Source: Mesorhizobium onobrychidis
GTDB taxonomy: Bacteria > Pseudomonadota > Alphaproteobacteria > Rhizobiales > Rhizobiaceae
NCBI RefSeq assembly: GCF_024707545.1
Contig: NZ_CP062229.1
Span: 5,065,501 to 5,129,500 of the forward strand
Direction: 5' to 3'
Length of the DNA: 64,000 nt
A program made the translations under genes and the position numbers. Under the pieces are notes generated by a model. It was not told the DNA's origin. It ran no database searches and saw nothing but the letters and a program-made list of their open reading frames with translations. Positions 15,100 to 22,784 of the stretch are shown here, in pieces; position 1 is the stretch's first letter, and the number at the start of each line of letters is the position of its first letter.

Positions 15100-16614
15100 T
15101 CATTCCTCCGTGGCCTCGCCGTGCTTCGGCCCGACGATCATGATGGCCGGCTCGGCGGAGAGCAGTTTTTTCGCTGCCGCCTTGACCAGATCCAGCGTCA
15201 CCGCGTTGATGAGGGCGGCGCGGCGCTGCATGTAGTCGATGCCGAGCTTGTCGAGCTGCAGTTCGAGCAGCGTCGCGGCGATGGCGCCGGAGGAGTTCAG
15301 ATTGTTGATGGCATAGGCGCCGATCAAGTATTTCTTGGTCGCCGCCAGTTCCGCTTCGGTCGGCCCCTCCTGCGCCATGCGCTTCACCACCTCGCGCACG
15401 ACAGCCAACGTCTCGGCCGCCCGGTCCGCGCGGGTCGCCGTGGTGATGGCCAAGGCGTTGGCGTGCTGGTGGTCGACCAGGTCGGAACTGGCGCTGTAGG
15501 CCAGGCCGCGTTTTTCGCGCACCTCGTCGAACAACCGCGAGGTGAAGGCGCTGCCGCCGAGGATCTCGTTCATCAGCACCGCGGCGAAGAAATCCGGCGC
15601 ACTCCGCTTGACGCCGGGATAGGCCAGTTGCAGCGAAGTCTGGGGCTGGTCGTAATTGACCTCGAGCTGCTGGTTGAGTTTCGGATCGACATCGGCGACG
15701 GGCGCGAGCGCCTGATGTTGCGGCAGGCCGCCGAAGACCATATCGAGCTTTTTCTTCAACGTCTCGGCATCGATGGCGCCGACCACCGCCACATGCAGGC
15801 CTTCGCGGGCGAAGTTCGCCCTGTGAAAGGCGATAAGATCGTCCGGCGTGATCGTGGCGATGCTTTGCCTGGTGCCTTGCTCGGGCCGTGCATAGGGATG
15901 GGTGCCGTAAAGTGCCTCCAGCCATTTGCGCTGGGCGAGCGTGTCGGGGTCAAGCTCGTTGGCGATGATGCCGGATAGCACTTGCGCGCGGATGCGGTCG
16001 ATTGGCGCCTGGTCGAAACGCGGCTCGGTGACTGCCAGCCGCAACAGGTCGAACGCCGCGTCTCGCTGCTCGGCCAGCATGCGCATCGAGCCGTAGGTGC
16101 CGTCGCGCGCCGCCTCGAAGCTCATCTCGGCGCCGACGTCGTCCAGCTTTATCTGGAAGGCCTCGCTGTCGAGATTGCCGGCGCCCTCGTCGAACAAGCC
16201 GCTCATCAGATTGGCAAGCCCTTCCTTCCCGGCGGGATCCTGCGTCGTGCCGCCGTCGAAGACGAAGCGGATAGCGACCAGCGGCACGGAATAATCCTCC
16301 ACCAGCCAGGCGGTAATGCCCTTTGACGAGGTCACCTCCTGGATGCTCATGGCCGCGCGAGCGGAAAGCGCCGGCAGGACGAGGAAGAGCAAGGAGAGGA
16401 GCAGGATGGCCAAAGGGGCGGCTATGCGCGCGGCTCTCCCTTCTCCCCTTGTGGGAGAAGGTGGATTGGCGCGCAGCGCCAAGACGGTTGAGGGGTGCTG
16501 GCCGGAACGATGTCGGTGCCAAGCTGGAACACCCCTCATCCGTCCGAGCTTCGCTCGGCCACCTTCTCCCACAAGGGGAGAAGGTAAGGCGCCGCTATGC
16601 TGATTCCTCGTCAT
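15100..16614 (-). CDS. M16-family peptidase subunit, non-catalytic type
   Basis: The likely start is ATG 16614, five bases after the stop of the upstream M16 gene. The M16 fold is clear (SKGITAWLVEDYSVPLVAIR, FDGGTTQDPAGKEGLANLMS, GLHVAVVGAID, LGGSAFTSRLFDEVREKRGLAYS). The zinc motif HxxEH is missing: the position reads LANLMSGLFDEG. It is therefore probably the substrate-binding partner of the catalytic subunit encoded just upstream. A signal-like segment (LAILLLSLLFLVLPALSARA) predicts export. Between start and signal, about 50 codons come from a palindromic intergenic repeat (16438-16586) read in frame. Translation may really begin after it, for example at a TTG near the signal segment. 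Confidence 0.88.
   Translation of the reverse strand: MTRNQHSGALPSPLVGEGGRAKLGRMRGVPAWHRHRSGQHPSTVLALRANPPSPTRGEGRAARIAAPLAILLLSLLFLVLPALSARAAMSIQEVTSSKGITAWLVEDYSVPLVAIRFVFDGGTTQDPAGKEGLANLMSGLFDEGAGNLDSEAFQIKLDDVGAEMSFEAARDGTYGSMRMLAEQRDAAFDLLRLAVTEPRFDQAPIDRIRAQVLSGIIANELDPDTLAQRKWLEALYGTHPYARPEQGTRQSIATITPDDLIAFHRANFAREGLHVAVVGAIDAETLKKKLDMVFGGLPQHQALAPVADVDPKLNQQLEVNYDQPQTSLQLAYPGVKRSAPDFFAAVLMNEILGGSAFTSRLFDEVREKRGLAYSASSDLVDHQHANALAITTATRADRAAETLAVVREVVKRMAQEGPTEAELAATKKYLIGAYAINNLNSSGAIAATLLELQLDKLGIDYMQRRAALINAVTLDLVKAAAKKLLSAEPAIMIVGPKHGEATEE
16438..16586. repeat. Palindromic repeat, family C copy 1, inside a coding frame
   Basis: The element starts CCCTTCTCCCCTTGTGGGAG and ends with its reverse complement CTCCCACAAGGGGAGAAGG. 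It lies wholly inside the open frame of the second M16 peptidase, with no stop, adding a Pro/Gly/Arg-rich stretch before the signal segment. Another copy, split by an insertion sequence, is at 49634-51344. Confidence 0.85.
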
Positions 16615-16618
16615 CACA

Positions 16619-17983
16619 TCAATTCCCTGCCTGTGTCTGCGGCAAGAGATAGCCTGATGTCGAATGGTTGAGATTGAGATAGCGCGCGGCAATGTCCCTG
16701 ACTTCGTCGGCGGTGACCTTGCGGATGCGGCCCGGCCATTCCTCGACATCCCTGACGCTGCCGCCGGTGGCGAGCGTCGCGCCGTAAATGTTGGCCATCG
16801 AATCCTGCTTGTCGCGGGCGAAGATCATCGAGCGGACGAAACGATCCTTGGCCTTTTCCAACTCGCCTGATGTGACGCCGTCCTTGGCGATGCGGGCGAC
16901 CTCGACCTCGATCGCCGCCTGGACATCGGCCAGCTTGGCGTCGCCGCGCGGCGCGCCATAGACGGTGAAATTGGTGGCATCGAGCATCGTGCCCTGGAAG
17001 AAGGCGCCGGCCTCGGCGGCGATGCCTTGCTTGACGACAAGCTGCTGGTGGAGCCGGCTGCGGCTGCCGCCACCGAGGATCTCCGCCAGCAGATCCAGCG
17101 CTTCCGCTTCGCCCGGCTTTGCAGTGTGATAGGACGGAACCACCCATTGCGTCGAAAAGTTCGGCACGCTGACACGCGCGTCAGTGAGCGTCACCGTGCG
17201 CCTGGTGTTCTGCTCGGGTTCGACCGGACGAATGCGCGGCGGCAAGTCTGGGCCACGCGCGATCTTGCCATAGGTCCTTTCGGCCAGCGCCTTGACCACC
17301 TTCGGCTCGACATCGCCGGCCACCACCAGCACGGCGTTGTTGGGCGTGTAATATTTGTCGTAGAAAGCCTTGGCGTCGGCGCGGTTCAGCTTCTCCATCT
17401 CCTGCATCCAGCCGATCACCGGAATGCGATAGGGCTGGTTCTGCCAGAGCGTGGCGTCGACCTCCTCGCCGAGCACTGCCTGCGGATTGCTGTCGATGCG
17501 CGAGCGGCGTTCCTCGAGGATGACGTCGCGCTCGGTGGCGATGACGTCGTCGTTGAGGATGAGGTTGCGCATGCGATCTGCCTCGAAATCCATCATCTGC
17601 TCGAGCGCCTGCGGCACCACCGTCTCGTAAAAGGCGGTGTAGTCATAGGAGGTGAAAGCGTTGTTCGAACCGCCGATGGCGGAGACGACGCGGTCGAACG
17701 CGCCCGCCGCGTGATTGGTCGTCGCCTTGAACATCAGATGCTCGAAGAAATGCGCGATGCCGGACTTACCGGGCGGCTCATCCGCGCTGCCGATCTTGTA
17801 CCACACCATATGGGTGACGATCGGCGCCCGATGATCGGGAATGACGACAACCTCCATGCCGTTGTCGAGCAGGAAATTCGTCACCTTGCCGTCTTCCGGC
17901 TTGTTGTCGGCCAGAACCGGGCCGGTCATCACGAGAGCCAGCGCCAAGAGCGTCCCGCGCAGCCATTCAGCCTGAGATGTCAT
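16619..17983 (-). CDS. M16-family zinc peptidase, catalytic subunit
   Basis: 454 residues from ATG 17983 (CCGGAGCCATTG upstream). A signal peptide is present ([17 protein letters not shown]). The inverted zinc motif HFFEH (His78, Glu81, His82) lies in [15 protein letters not shown], and a downstream acidic stretch ([14 protein letters not shown]) supplies the third ligand. The C-terminal half is the second M16 domain ([20 protein letters not shown]). It is probably periplasmic and degrades peptides together with the inactive partner encoded next. The pair, followed by the patatin gene, forms a tight operon. Confidence 0.93.
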   Translation of the reverse strand: MTSQAEWLRGTLLALALVMTGPVLADNKPEDGKVTNFLLDNGMEVVVIPDHRAPIVTHMVWYKIGSADEPPGKSGIAHFFEHLMFKATTNHAAGAFDRVVSAIGGSNNAFTSYDYTAFYETVVPQALEQMMDFEADRMRNLILNDDVIATERDVILEERRSRIDSNPQAVLGEEVDATLWQNQPYRIPVIGWMQEMEKLNRADAKAFYDKYYTPNNAVLVVAGDVEPKVVKALAERTYGKIARGPDLPPRIRPVEPEQNTRRTVTLTDARVSVPNFSTQWVVPSYHTAKPGEAEALDLLAEILGGGSRSRLHQQLVVKQGIAAEAGAFFQGTMLDATNFTVYGAPRGDAKLADVQAAIEVEVARIAKDGVTSGELEKAKDRFVRSMIFARDKQDSMANIYGATLATGGSVRDVEEWPGRIRKVTADEVRDIAARYLNLNHSTSGYLLPQTQAGN

Positions 17984-18070
17984 CAATGGCTCCGGTTGTC
18001 ATGGGGTGGGACGTTAGGCGGGGGTGTTGCCACAGGCAAATTGATTTGTTCGTCATTTTCGAGGCGCTCT

Positions 18071-18255
18071 GTTCCTCGCCCCCGCGAAGCGGGGGAGAGG
18101 TGGCTCGGCGAAGCCGAGACGGAGAGGGGGTCTGCGCCGACGAACCGAGGAAGAGCTGACTTGAACGTCTCGAATGGTGGAGGGTCGCACAACCGTCCCC
18201 CTCTCCGGCCGCTTCGCGGCCACCTCTCCCCCAATGAAGGATTGGGGGCGAGGAA
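18071..18255. repeat. Palindromic intergenic repeat, family B copy 2
   Basis: The element begins GTTCCTCGCCCCCGCG and ends GGGGGCGAGGAA. Inner arms read GGGGGAGAGGTGGCTCGGCG and GGCCACCTCTCCCCC. It lies between rsmD and the M16 operon, all on the minus strand. Confidence 0.85.
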
Positions 18256-18274
18256 GCGCCAATCGCCGCCGCGC

Positions 18275-18829
18275 TCACCCAACCTCGATAAACCGGATGA
18301 CCGTCTCGCCATAGCTGCGCTCGTCGACAATCGAAAAGCCCGGCCCTGCCTCGAACGGCGCCACTGCCGCCTCCTCGACGACGCAGAGCGCGCCGGGGGC
18401 GAGCCAGCCGCCGGCCTTGGCCGAGCGCAAGGCACGCTCGCCCAGGCCCTTGCCATAGGGCGGATCGGCGAACACCAGGCCGAACGCGGCCATCGTGCCC
18501 GCCTCGCCCAGAGCGGTAGCGTCGCGACGGAATATCTTGGTACGCCCGGTGAGGCCGAAGGCTTCGACATTGGTGCGGATCAGGCCGCGCCCTTCCGCTG
18601 ATTCTTCGATGAAGACGCCATAAGATGCGCCGCGTGACAGCGCCTCGAGGCCGAACGCCCCGGTGCCGGCGAACAGGTCGAGCACGCGCGCGCCGGCCAG
18701 CCTATCGGGAAAGCGATGCGCCAGCACGTTGAAGACAGCCTCGCGGGTGCGGTCGGTGGTCGGACGGATGGCGCTTGAGCGGGGCGTCGCCAGCGGACGC
18801 CCGCGAAACTCACCGCCGACGATCCGCAT
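18275..18829 (-). CDS. rsmD: 16S rRNA (guanine966-N2)-methyltransferase
   Basis: 184 residues from ATG 18829 (GGGGAGG upstream), the normal RsmD size. It begins MRIVGGEFRGRPLATP and has IRPTTDRTREAVFN, the S-adenosylmethionine loop LDLFAGTGAFGLEALSRGA, and the N-methylation catalytic motif ADPPYGKG. It methylates a guanine of 16S rRNA late in 30S assembly. Its first 20 bases overlap the end of the pseudouridine synthase gene, so the two rRNA-modification genes are co-transcribed and probably coupled. Confidence 0.93.
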   Translation of the reverse strand: MRIVGGEFRGRPLATPRSSAIRPTTDRTREAVFNVLAHRFPDRLAGARVLDLFAGTGAFGLEALSRGASYGVFIEESAEGRGLIRTNVEAFGLTGRTKIFRRDATALGEAGTMAAFGLVFADPPYGKGLGERALRSAKAGGWLAPGALCVVEEAAVAPFEAGPGFSIVDERSYGETVIRFIEVG

Positions 18830-20924
18830 TGCCTCCCCTTGATCCTCCAGGACCACTGCGCGGCCGGTCGCCGCCTTTGGCACCGTCACCCTCGGCACCA
18901 CGCGGCTTGCCGAACGGCTTTGCGCCTCCGGGCTTGGCGGGCTTACCATAAGACGGCTTGAACGAGGCCTTGCGTTCATTGGCTTCGGCCGCCTTGGCGG
19001 CATCAGCGTCCGCCCTGCCCTTGCCGATCGGCCGTGCGCCCGGCGCCATCCAGACATTGGCCTTGCGCTGGCCCGGCGGCTCGATCGGGCGCTGCTCGCG
19101 TTCGGACTTTTTCCCGCCGCCCGGTTTGCCGCCAAAGCCGCCCGGCCCGCTACGTTCAGATTTGGGGCCGCGATCGCCAAAGCCGCCGCGTTCGGGGCCG
19201 CTGCGTTCAGATTTAGGGCCACGCTCACCAAAGCTCTTTTCCGGCCCAAAGCTTCTGCCGGGACTTGTCGACAGCTTGCCCAGCGCCTCGTCGCGGCTGC
19301 CTTCGCGGCGTTTGCGGTTCTTGATCAGCCCGCCTTCGCCGATCGGACGGCGTTCGCCGTCGCGGGTGAATTTCGGCCGCTCCGGCTCCTCTTCCCGCAC
19401 CGCTTCGCGCCGCACCGGCCTGTTGGAAAACGGCTTGGTGATCTCAGCGTCGAAATTGGCGCCGGACTCCTCGACCAGGCGTTCGCCGAGCTGGTCGCGC
19501 AGCACGCGGCCCTTGATCTCCAGCACATGGCCCTCGGGCAGGTCGTCGAGCTGGAACGGCCCGTAGGAAATGCGGATCAGCCGTGTGACGTCGAGACCAA
19601 GCGAGCCCAGTATATTCCTGACCTCGCGGTTCTTGCCCTCGCGCAGGCCGAGCGTCAGCCAGGCGTTGGTGCCTTGCTCGCGGTCGAGCGTCGCCTCGAT
19701 GGCGCCGTAGAAGACGCCGTCGACGGCAATGCCTTCGCGCAAGCCGGCGAGCGCACTTTCCTCGACCTTGCCGTGAACGCGCACGCGGTAGCGCCTGAGC
19801 CAGCCGGTCGCCGGCAGTTCGAGCACGCGCGCCAGCCCACCATCATTGGTGAGCAGCAGCAGGCCTTCGGTGTTGATGTCGAGCCGGCCGATGGTCATCA
19901 GCCGCGGCAGGTCGGCCGGCAGCACGTCGAAGACGGTCTTGCGGCCCTCGGGATCACGGTTGGTGGTGACGACGCCGGCCGGCTTGTGGAACAGGAACAG
20001 CCGGGTGCGCTCGATCGGCGGGATCTCCATGCCGTCGAGATGGATGATGTCGCCGGGCATCACATTGAAGGCGGGCGAGGACAGCACCCTTCCATTGACC
20101 TTGACGCGGCCGGCCGCGATCAGCTCCTCGGCATCGCGGCGCGAGGCAAGGCCGGCGCGGGCCAGCCGCTTGGCAATGCGCTCGCCAGCCTCTTCCGTCG
20201 CCTCGGCCGGACGCGGGCGCGGCTTGAAGCCGGCGCCCGATGCCCCTTGGGGCCGATCACCGCCAAAATCGCGCTTGGGCCGATCGCCGAAGTCGTGCTT
20301 GGGACGGTCGAAGCGCCTTTCGCTGCGCTCGCCTTCGGCAGCCGCCGGCCGGTCGCCGCGCGGCGCGTAGGGCTTGCGCGGACCTTCGCGCTTCTCATAA
20401 GGCTTGCCTTCCGGACGCGGCTCCTTGCTGAACGGCCGGTCGCCACTCTTGAAGTCGCGCGTCGGCCGCTCGCCGCCGGCTGCCATCGGCCGGTCGCCGC
20501 GTGGCGCATAGGGTTTTCGAGGCCCCTCACGCTTTTCATAAGGCTTGCCTTCAGGGCGCGGCCCCTTGCTGAACGGCCGGTCGCCACTCTTGAAGTCGCG
20601 CTTCGGCCGCTCGCCGTCAGCCGCCATCGGGCGGTCGCCGCGCGGGGCGTACGGCTTGCGCGGCCCCTCACGCTTTTCATAGGGCCTGCCTTCAGGGCGC
20701 GGCGCCTTGCTGATCGGCCGGTCGCCGCCTTTGAAGTCACGCTTCGGCCGCTCGCCGTCAGCCGCCATCGGGCGGTCGCCACGCGGCGCGTAAGGTTTTT
20801 TCGCGCCGAAGGACGGCTTGCCGCCCTTGCCGGCGGCGGCATCGCGACCACGCGGACCCGACGGTTTCGGGCCGTTCTTGCGCGGGCCCTTTTGGCGCGG
20901 GAATTTCTTGTCTTTGTCGTCCAT
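18810..20924 (-). CDS. 23S rRNA pseudouridine synthase (RluB family) with long basic arms
   Basis: 704 residues from ATG 20924; an ATG at 20945 is possible. The middle (about 245-480) is a standard RluB/RsuA enzyme: S4 RNA-binding domain (RLARAGLASRRDAEELIAAG), then FLFHKPAGVVTT, the catalytic Asp in IGRLDINTEGLLLLTNDG, and GKNREVRNIL. The N-terminal 230 residues are low-complexity and rich in Arg, Lys, Pro and Gly, with nearly four copies of a 47-residue unit. The C-terminal 200 residues are similarly disordered (GGFGDRGPKSERSGP and relatives). Such arms are common in rhizobial homologues and probably bind RNA. It is first in the operon with rsmD. Confidence 0.9.
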   Translation of the reverse strand: MDDKDKKFPRQKGPRKNGPKPSGPRGRDAAAGKGGKPSFGAKKPYAPRGDRPMAADGERPKRDFKGGDRPISKAPRPEGRPYEKREGPRKPYAPRGDRPMAADGERPKRDFKSGDRPFSKGPRPEGKPYEKREGPRKPYAPRGDRPMAAGGERPTRDFKSGDRPFSKEPRPEGKPYEKREGPRKPYAPRGDRPAAAEGERSERRFDRPKHDFGDRPKRDFGGDRPQGASGAGFKPRPRPAEATEEAGERIAKRLARAGLASRRDAEELIAAGRVKVNGRVLSSPAFNVMPGDIIHLDGMEIPPIERTRLFLFHKPAGVVTTNRDPEGRKTVFDVLPADLPRLMTIGRLDINTEGLLLLTNDGGLARVLELPATGWLRRYRVRVHGKVEESALAGLREGIAVDGVFYGAIEATLDREQGTNAWLTLGLREGKNREVRNILGSLGLDVTRLIRISYGPFQLDDLPEGHVLEIKGRVLRDQLGERLVEESGANFDAEITKPFSNRPVRREAVREEEPERPKFTRDGERRPIGEGGLIKNRKRREGSRDEALGKLSTSPGRSFGPEKSFGERGPKSERSGPERGGFGDRGPKSERSGPGGFGGKPGGGKKSEREQRPIEPPGQRKANVWMAPGARPIGKGRADADAAKAAEANERKASFKPSYGKPAKPGGAKPFGKPRGAEGDGAKGGDRPRSGPGGSRGGNADRRR
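20331..20798 (-). repeat. Coding tandem repeat, 141-bp unit
   Basis: Three full copies and one partial copy of a 47-residue unit (starting KPYAPRGDRPMAADGERPKR and ending PYEKREGPR) lie in frame in the pseudouridine synthase N-terminus. The units are nearly identical at DNA level, so copy number may vary between strains by recombination. Confidence 0.9.
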
Positions 20925-20943
20925 GTGGCTTTTGCTCGTTTGC

Positions 20944-21047
20944 ACTACAGCGCCGCGCGTCCGTACGGACGCGCAAAGGACGCTGTAGGACTTTGATTTG
21001 GCGCATGATCCCTCCGAAACCGATTCCGGTTTTCGGGGTCATGCGCT
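20944..21047. repeat. RIME-like double palindrome, copy 1
   Basis: The first palindrome is CTACAGCG..CGCTGTAG (20944-20987), enclosing GCGCGTCCGTACGGACGCGC. The second is GCGCATGATCC..GGTCATGCGC (21001-21047), enclosing CCGAAACCGATTCCGGTTTTCGG. This two-part design matches the Rhizobium-specific intergenic mosaic elements known from rhizobia. Other copies are at 31412-31512 and 60397-60482. Confidence 0.75.
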
Positions 21048-21099
21048 AGATAACAGGATCACGCCGGAGTAGCGAGGAGATAATAGGAATGGAAACCGC

Positions 21100-21552
21100 T
21101 TGAAGCGGCCGGATTTCATGGCGCTGGCGCTGAAGGAGGCCGAATCCGCCGCCCTGCGTGGCGAAGTGCCGGTCGGCGCGGTCATCGCCAGCGGCGATAC
21201 GGTCGTTGCCAGTGCCGGCAACCGCACCCGCGAGCTTTCCGACCCCACCGCCCATGCCGAGATGCTGGCGATCCGCGAGGCCTGCCGCAAGCTGTCGAGC
21301 GAGCGGCTCACCGGCCACGATCTCTATGTGACGCTGGAGCCCTGCGCCATGTGCGCCGGCGCCATTTCCTTCGCCAGGCTGCGCCGGCTTTATTTCGGCG
21401 CCGCTGACGAGAAGGGCGGCGCTGTGGTCAACGGCGTGCGCTTCTTCGCCTCACCGACCTGCCATCATGTGCCAGACATTTATACAGGCATGGCCGAAAG
21501 CGACGCGGCGCTGCTTTTGAAGGATTTTTTCAAGGAGAGGCGCGAACTGTAG
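21100..21552 (+). CDS. tadA: tRNA-specific adenosine deaminase
   Basis: 150 residues from TTG 21100 (MKRPDFMALALKEAE) or 144 from ATG 21118; neither start has an ideal ribosome site, although GAGGAGA lies upstream. The cytidine-deaminase fold carries HAE (His52, Glu54) and PCAMC (Cys82, Cys85) to bind the catalytic zinc. Other marks are GEVPVGAVI, LYVTLEPCAMCAGAI and YFGAADEKGGAVVNG. TadA converts adenosine 34 of tRNA-Arg(ACG) to inosine and is normally essential. It is divergent from the pseudouridine synthase operon and ends at a strong terminator. Confidence 0.92.
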   Translation: MKRPDFMALALKEAESAALRGEVPVGAVIASGDTVVASAGNRTRELSDPTAHAEMLAIREACRKLSSERLTGHDLYVTLEPCAMCAGAISFARLRRLYFGAADEKGGAVVNGVRFFASPTCHHVPDIYTGMAESDAALLLKDFFKERREL

Positions 21553-21566
21553 CATCGCCAGCTTTC

Positions 21567-21625
21567 CCTAAAGCGCGTCGCGCTTGACCGGCCTCATGCG
21601 ACGCGCTTTAGGTTGTTATTTTTAT
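21567..21625 (+). terminator. Rho-independent terminator after tadA
   Basis: CCTAAAGCGCGTCGC (21567-21581) and GCGACGCGCTTTAGG (21598-21612) make a perfect 15-bp stem with a 16-base loop, followed by TTGTTATTTTTA. Position and direction fit tadA. Confidence 0.8.
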
Positions 21626-21672
21626 GCATGTCGTTATCGCAAAACCGCTGCACACTTTTGCGCGACATGCAT
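21626..21672. repeat. Single diverged copy of the 57-bp-array hairpin unit
   Basis: GCATGTCGTTATCGCAAAAC and the closing TTTTGCGCGACATGC give a hairpin with GCATGTCG/CGACATGC ends, like the units at 22567-22784 but with compensating changes in the stem (CGCAAAA/TTTTGCG in place of CCCAAAA/TTTTGGG). It lies just past the lipoprotein gene's stop, as the array does for ileS. Confidence 0.75.
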
Positions 21673-21685
21673 TAGCGCTGACAGC

Positions 21686-22360
21686 TTACCACGGCAGCCA
21701 GTCGAACATGCCGCTCTTGTTCTTGGCGGCCGCTTCCTTCTTGAGGCGGCGTTCTTTCTTGTATTCGTCCTCGCCGATGTCGTCCACCGGCGCGGTGGCG
21801 GCAGCGGCGCGGTATTGCACCGGCGGCTCGCTCAGATATTTGCGGGTGTTCGGGTCGCCCTGCTTGCCTTCGGCGAGGCGGCGCTTGACCTCGGCGGCGC
21901 GGCCCTTGTCCGAATCCGCCGGAGTCCAGGCCGGCGGATGACTGGAAGCCGACTGCGCCATCGCAGCCTTGATCGCGGTTGGATCCGTCTGGACGTCATC
22001 GACGATCTGCGCCTGGTAGGACGGATCGTCCTGATTGAGCGTGGCCTCGGCACGCAGGCGAGCGCGGCGTTGCTCGGGCGATTCCGGCCAATCGGCGCTT
22101 GCCGTCGCGATGCTGTCCTGCGGCGGCGGCAATTCCTTCTGTCCCGGCGCCGGCTTCACCAGTTCGGGGCGCGGCTTGTAGTCGATCTTTTCCTTGTTCT
22201 TCGGCATGACTGAAAAAGCGCTGGTGAGATCGCCGGCAAGCTGGGCGGAGGCGGTCTTGTCGGTCCCGTAGGTCGGCGAGCCCATGCAGCCGGAAAGGGC
22301 CAAGCCGGATACGACAAGCGGCGCCAGCAGCGCAACCCGCGCGCAAGTTCTTTCGGTCAT
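21686..22360 (-). CDS. Predicted lipoprotein of unknown function
   Basis: 224 residues from ATG 22360. The N-terminus has a lipoprotein signal ending LVVSGLALSGCMG, so Cys should be lipidated and the protein anchored in the inner or outer membrane facing the periplasm. The remainder is hydrophilic and Pro/Ala/Lys-rich (GQKELPPPQDS, EQRRARLRAEATLNQDD, DEYKKERRLKKEAAAK) and ends GMFDWLPW. I do not recognise a domain. It lies downstream of ileS on the same strand, at a position where other alphaproteobacteria often have lspA and a related lipoprotein. Confidence 0.78.
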   Translation of the reverse strand: MTERTCARVALLAPLVVSGLALSGCMGSPTYGTDKTASAQLAGDLTSAFSVMPKNKEKIDYKPRPELVKPAPGQKELPPPQDSIATASADWPESPEQRRARLRAEATLNQDDPSYQAQIVDDVQTDPTAIKAAMAQSASSHPPAWTPADSDKGRAAEVKRRLAEGKQGDPNTRKYLSEPPVQYRAAAATAPVDDIGEDEYKKERRLKKEAAAKNKSGMFDWLPW

Positions 22361-22566
22361 GCCAAAAAGTCCCACTCTAGACAGCCTCTCGATCGCCACC
22401 GGCCAAAGGACGGTTCCCATCGTCTATGCTCTTGCGACGGAAATCCGGCGACAATTTGTCGTCCGGAGTTTCGCGTGTTTACCTCAACCACTCGTTAAGG
22501 GCAACGAGCGGGGGCTGATCAGCCGCCCGCCGTGGCATTTGTGCACCGATATGGTGATCTGGCCGT

Positions 22567-22784
22567 GCATGTCGTTGTCCCAAAAACCGCTACGCACTTT
22601 TGGGCGACATGCATTCTGGCCGTGCATGTCGTTGTCCCAAAAACCGCTACGCACTTTTGGGCGACATGCATTCTGGCCGTGCATGTTCGTTGTCCCAAAA
22701 CCGCTACGCACTTTTGGGCGACATGCATTCTGGCTGTGCATATCGTTGTCCCAAAACCGCTACGCACTTTTGGGCGACATGCAT
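22567..22784. repeat. Four tandem 57-bp hairpin units at the ileS stop
   Basis: Units begin at 22567, 22624, 22681 and 22738, exactly 57 bases apart. Each is GCATGTCG, TTGTCCCAAAA(A)CC, GCTACGC, ACTTTTGGG, CGACATGC, and folds into a hairpin; short spacers TCTGGCCGT or TCTGGCTGT separate them. Unit 3 has an extra T and one A fewer. Unit 4 has GCATATCG. The last base of unit 4 is the first base of TTA, the complement of the ileS stop codon. It may act as a multi-hairpin terminator or transcript stabiliser for ileS. Confidence 0.9.

Noticed and set aside
14195..15925. Fusion of patatin with an N-terminal extension
   Set aside because: The longer frame upstream of 15103 is the M16 gene read out of frame; the ATG at 15079 has its own ribosome site.
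22567..22784. CRISPR-like array of regular repeats
   Set aside because: The units are identical through their whole length and the spacers of about ten bases are also the same, so there are no unique spacers. No cas genes are nearby.
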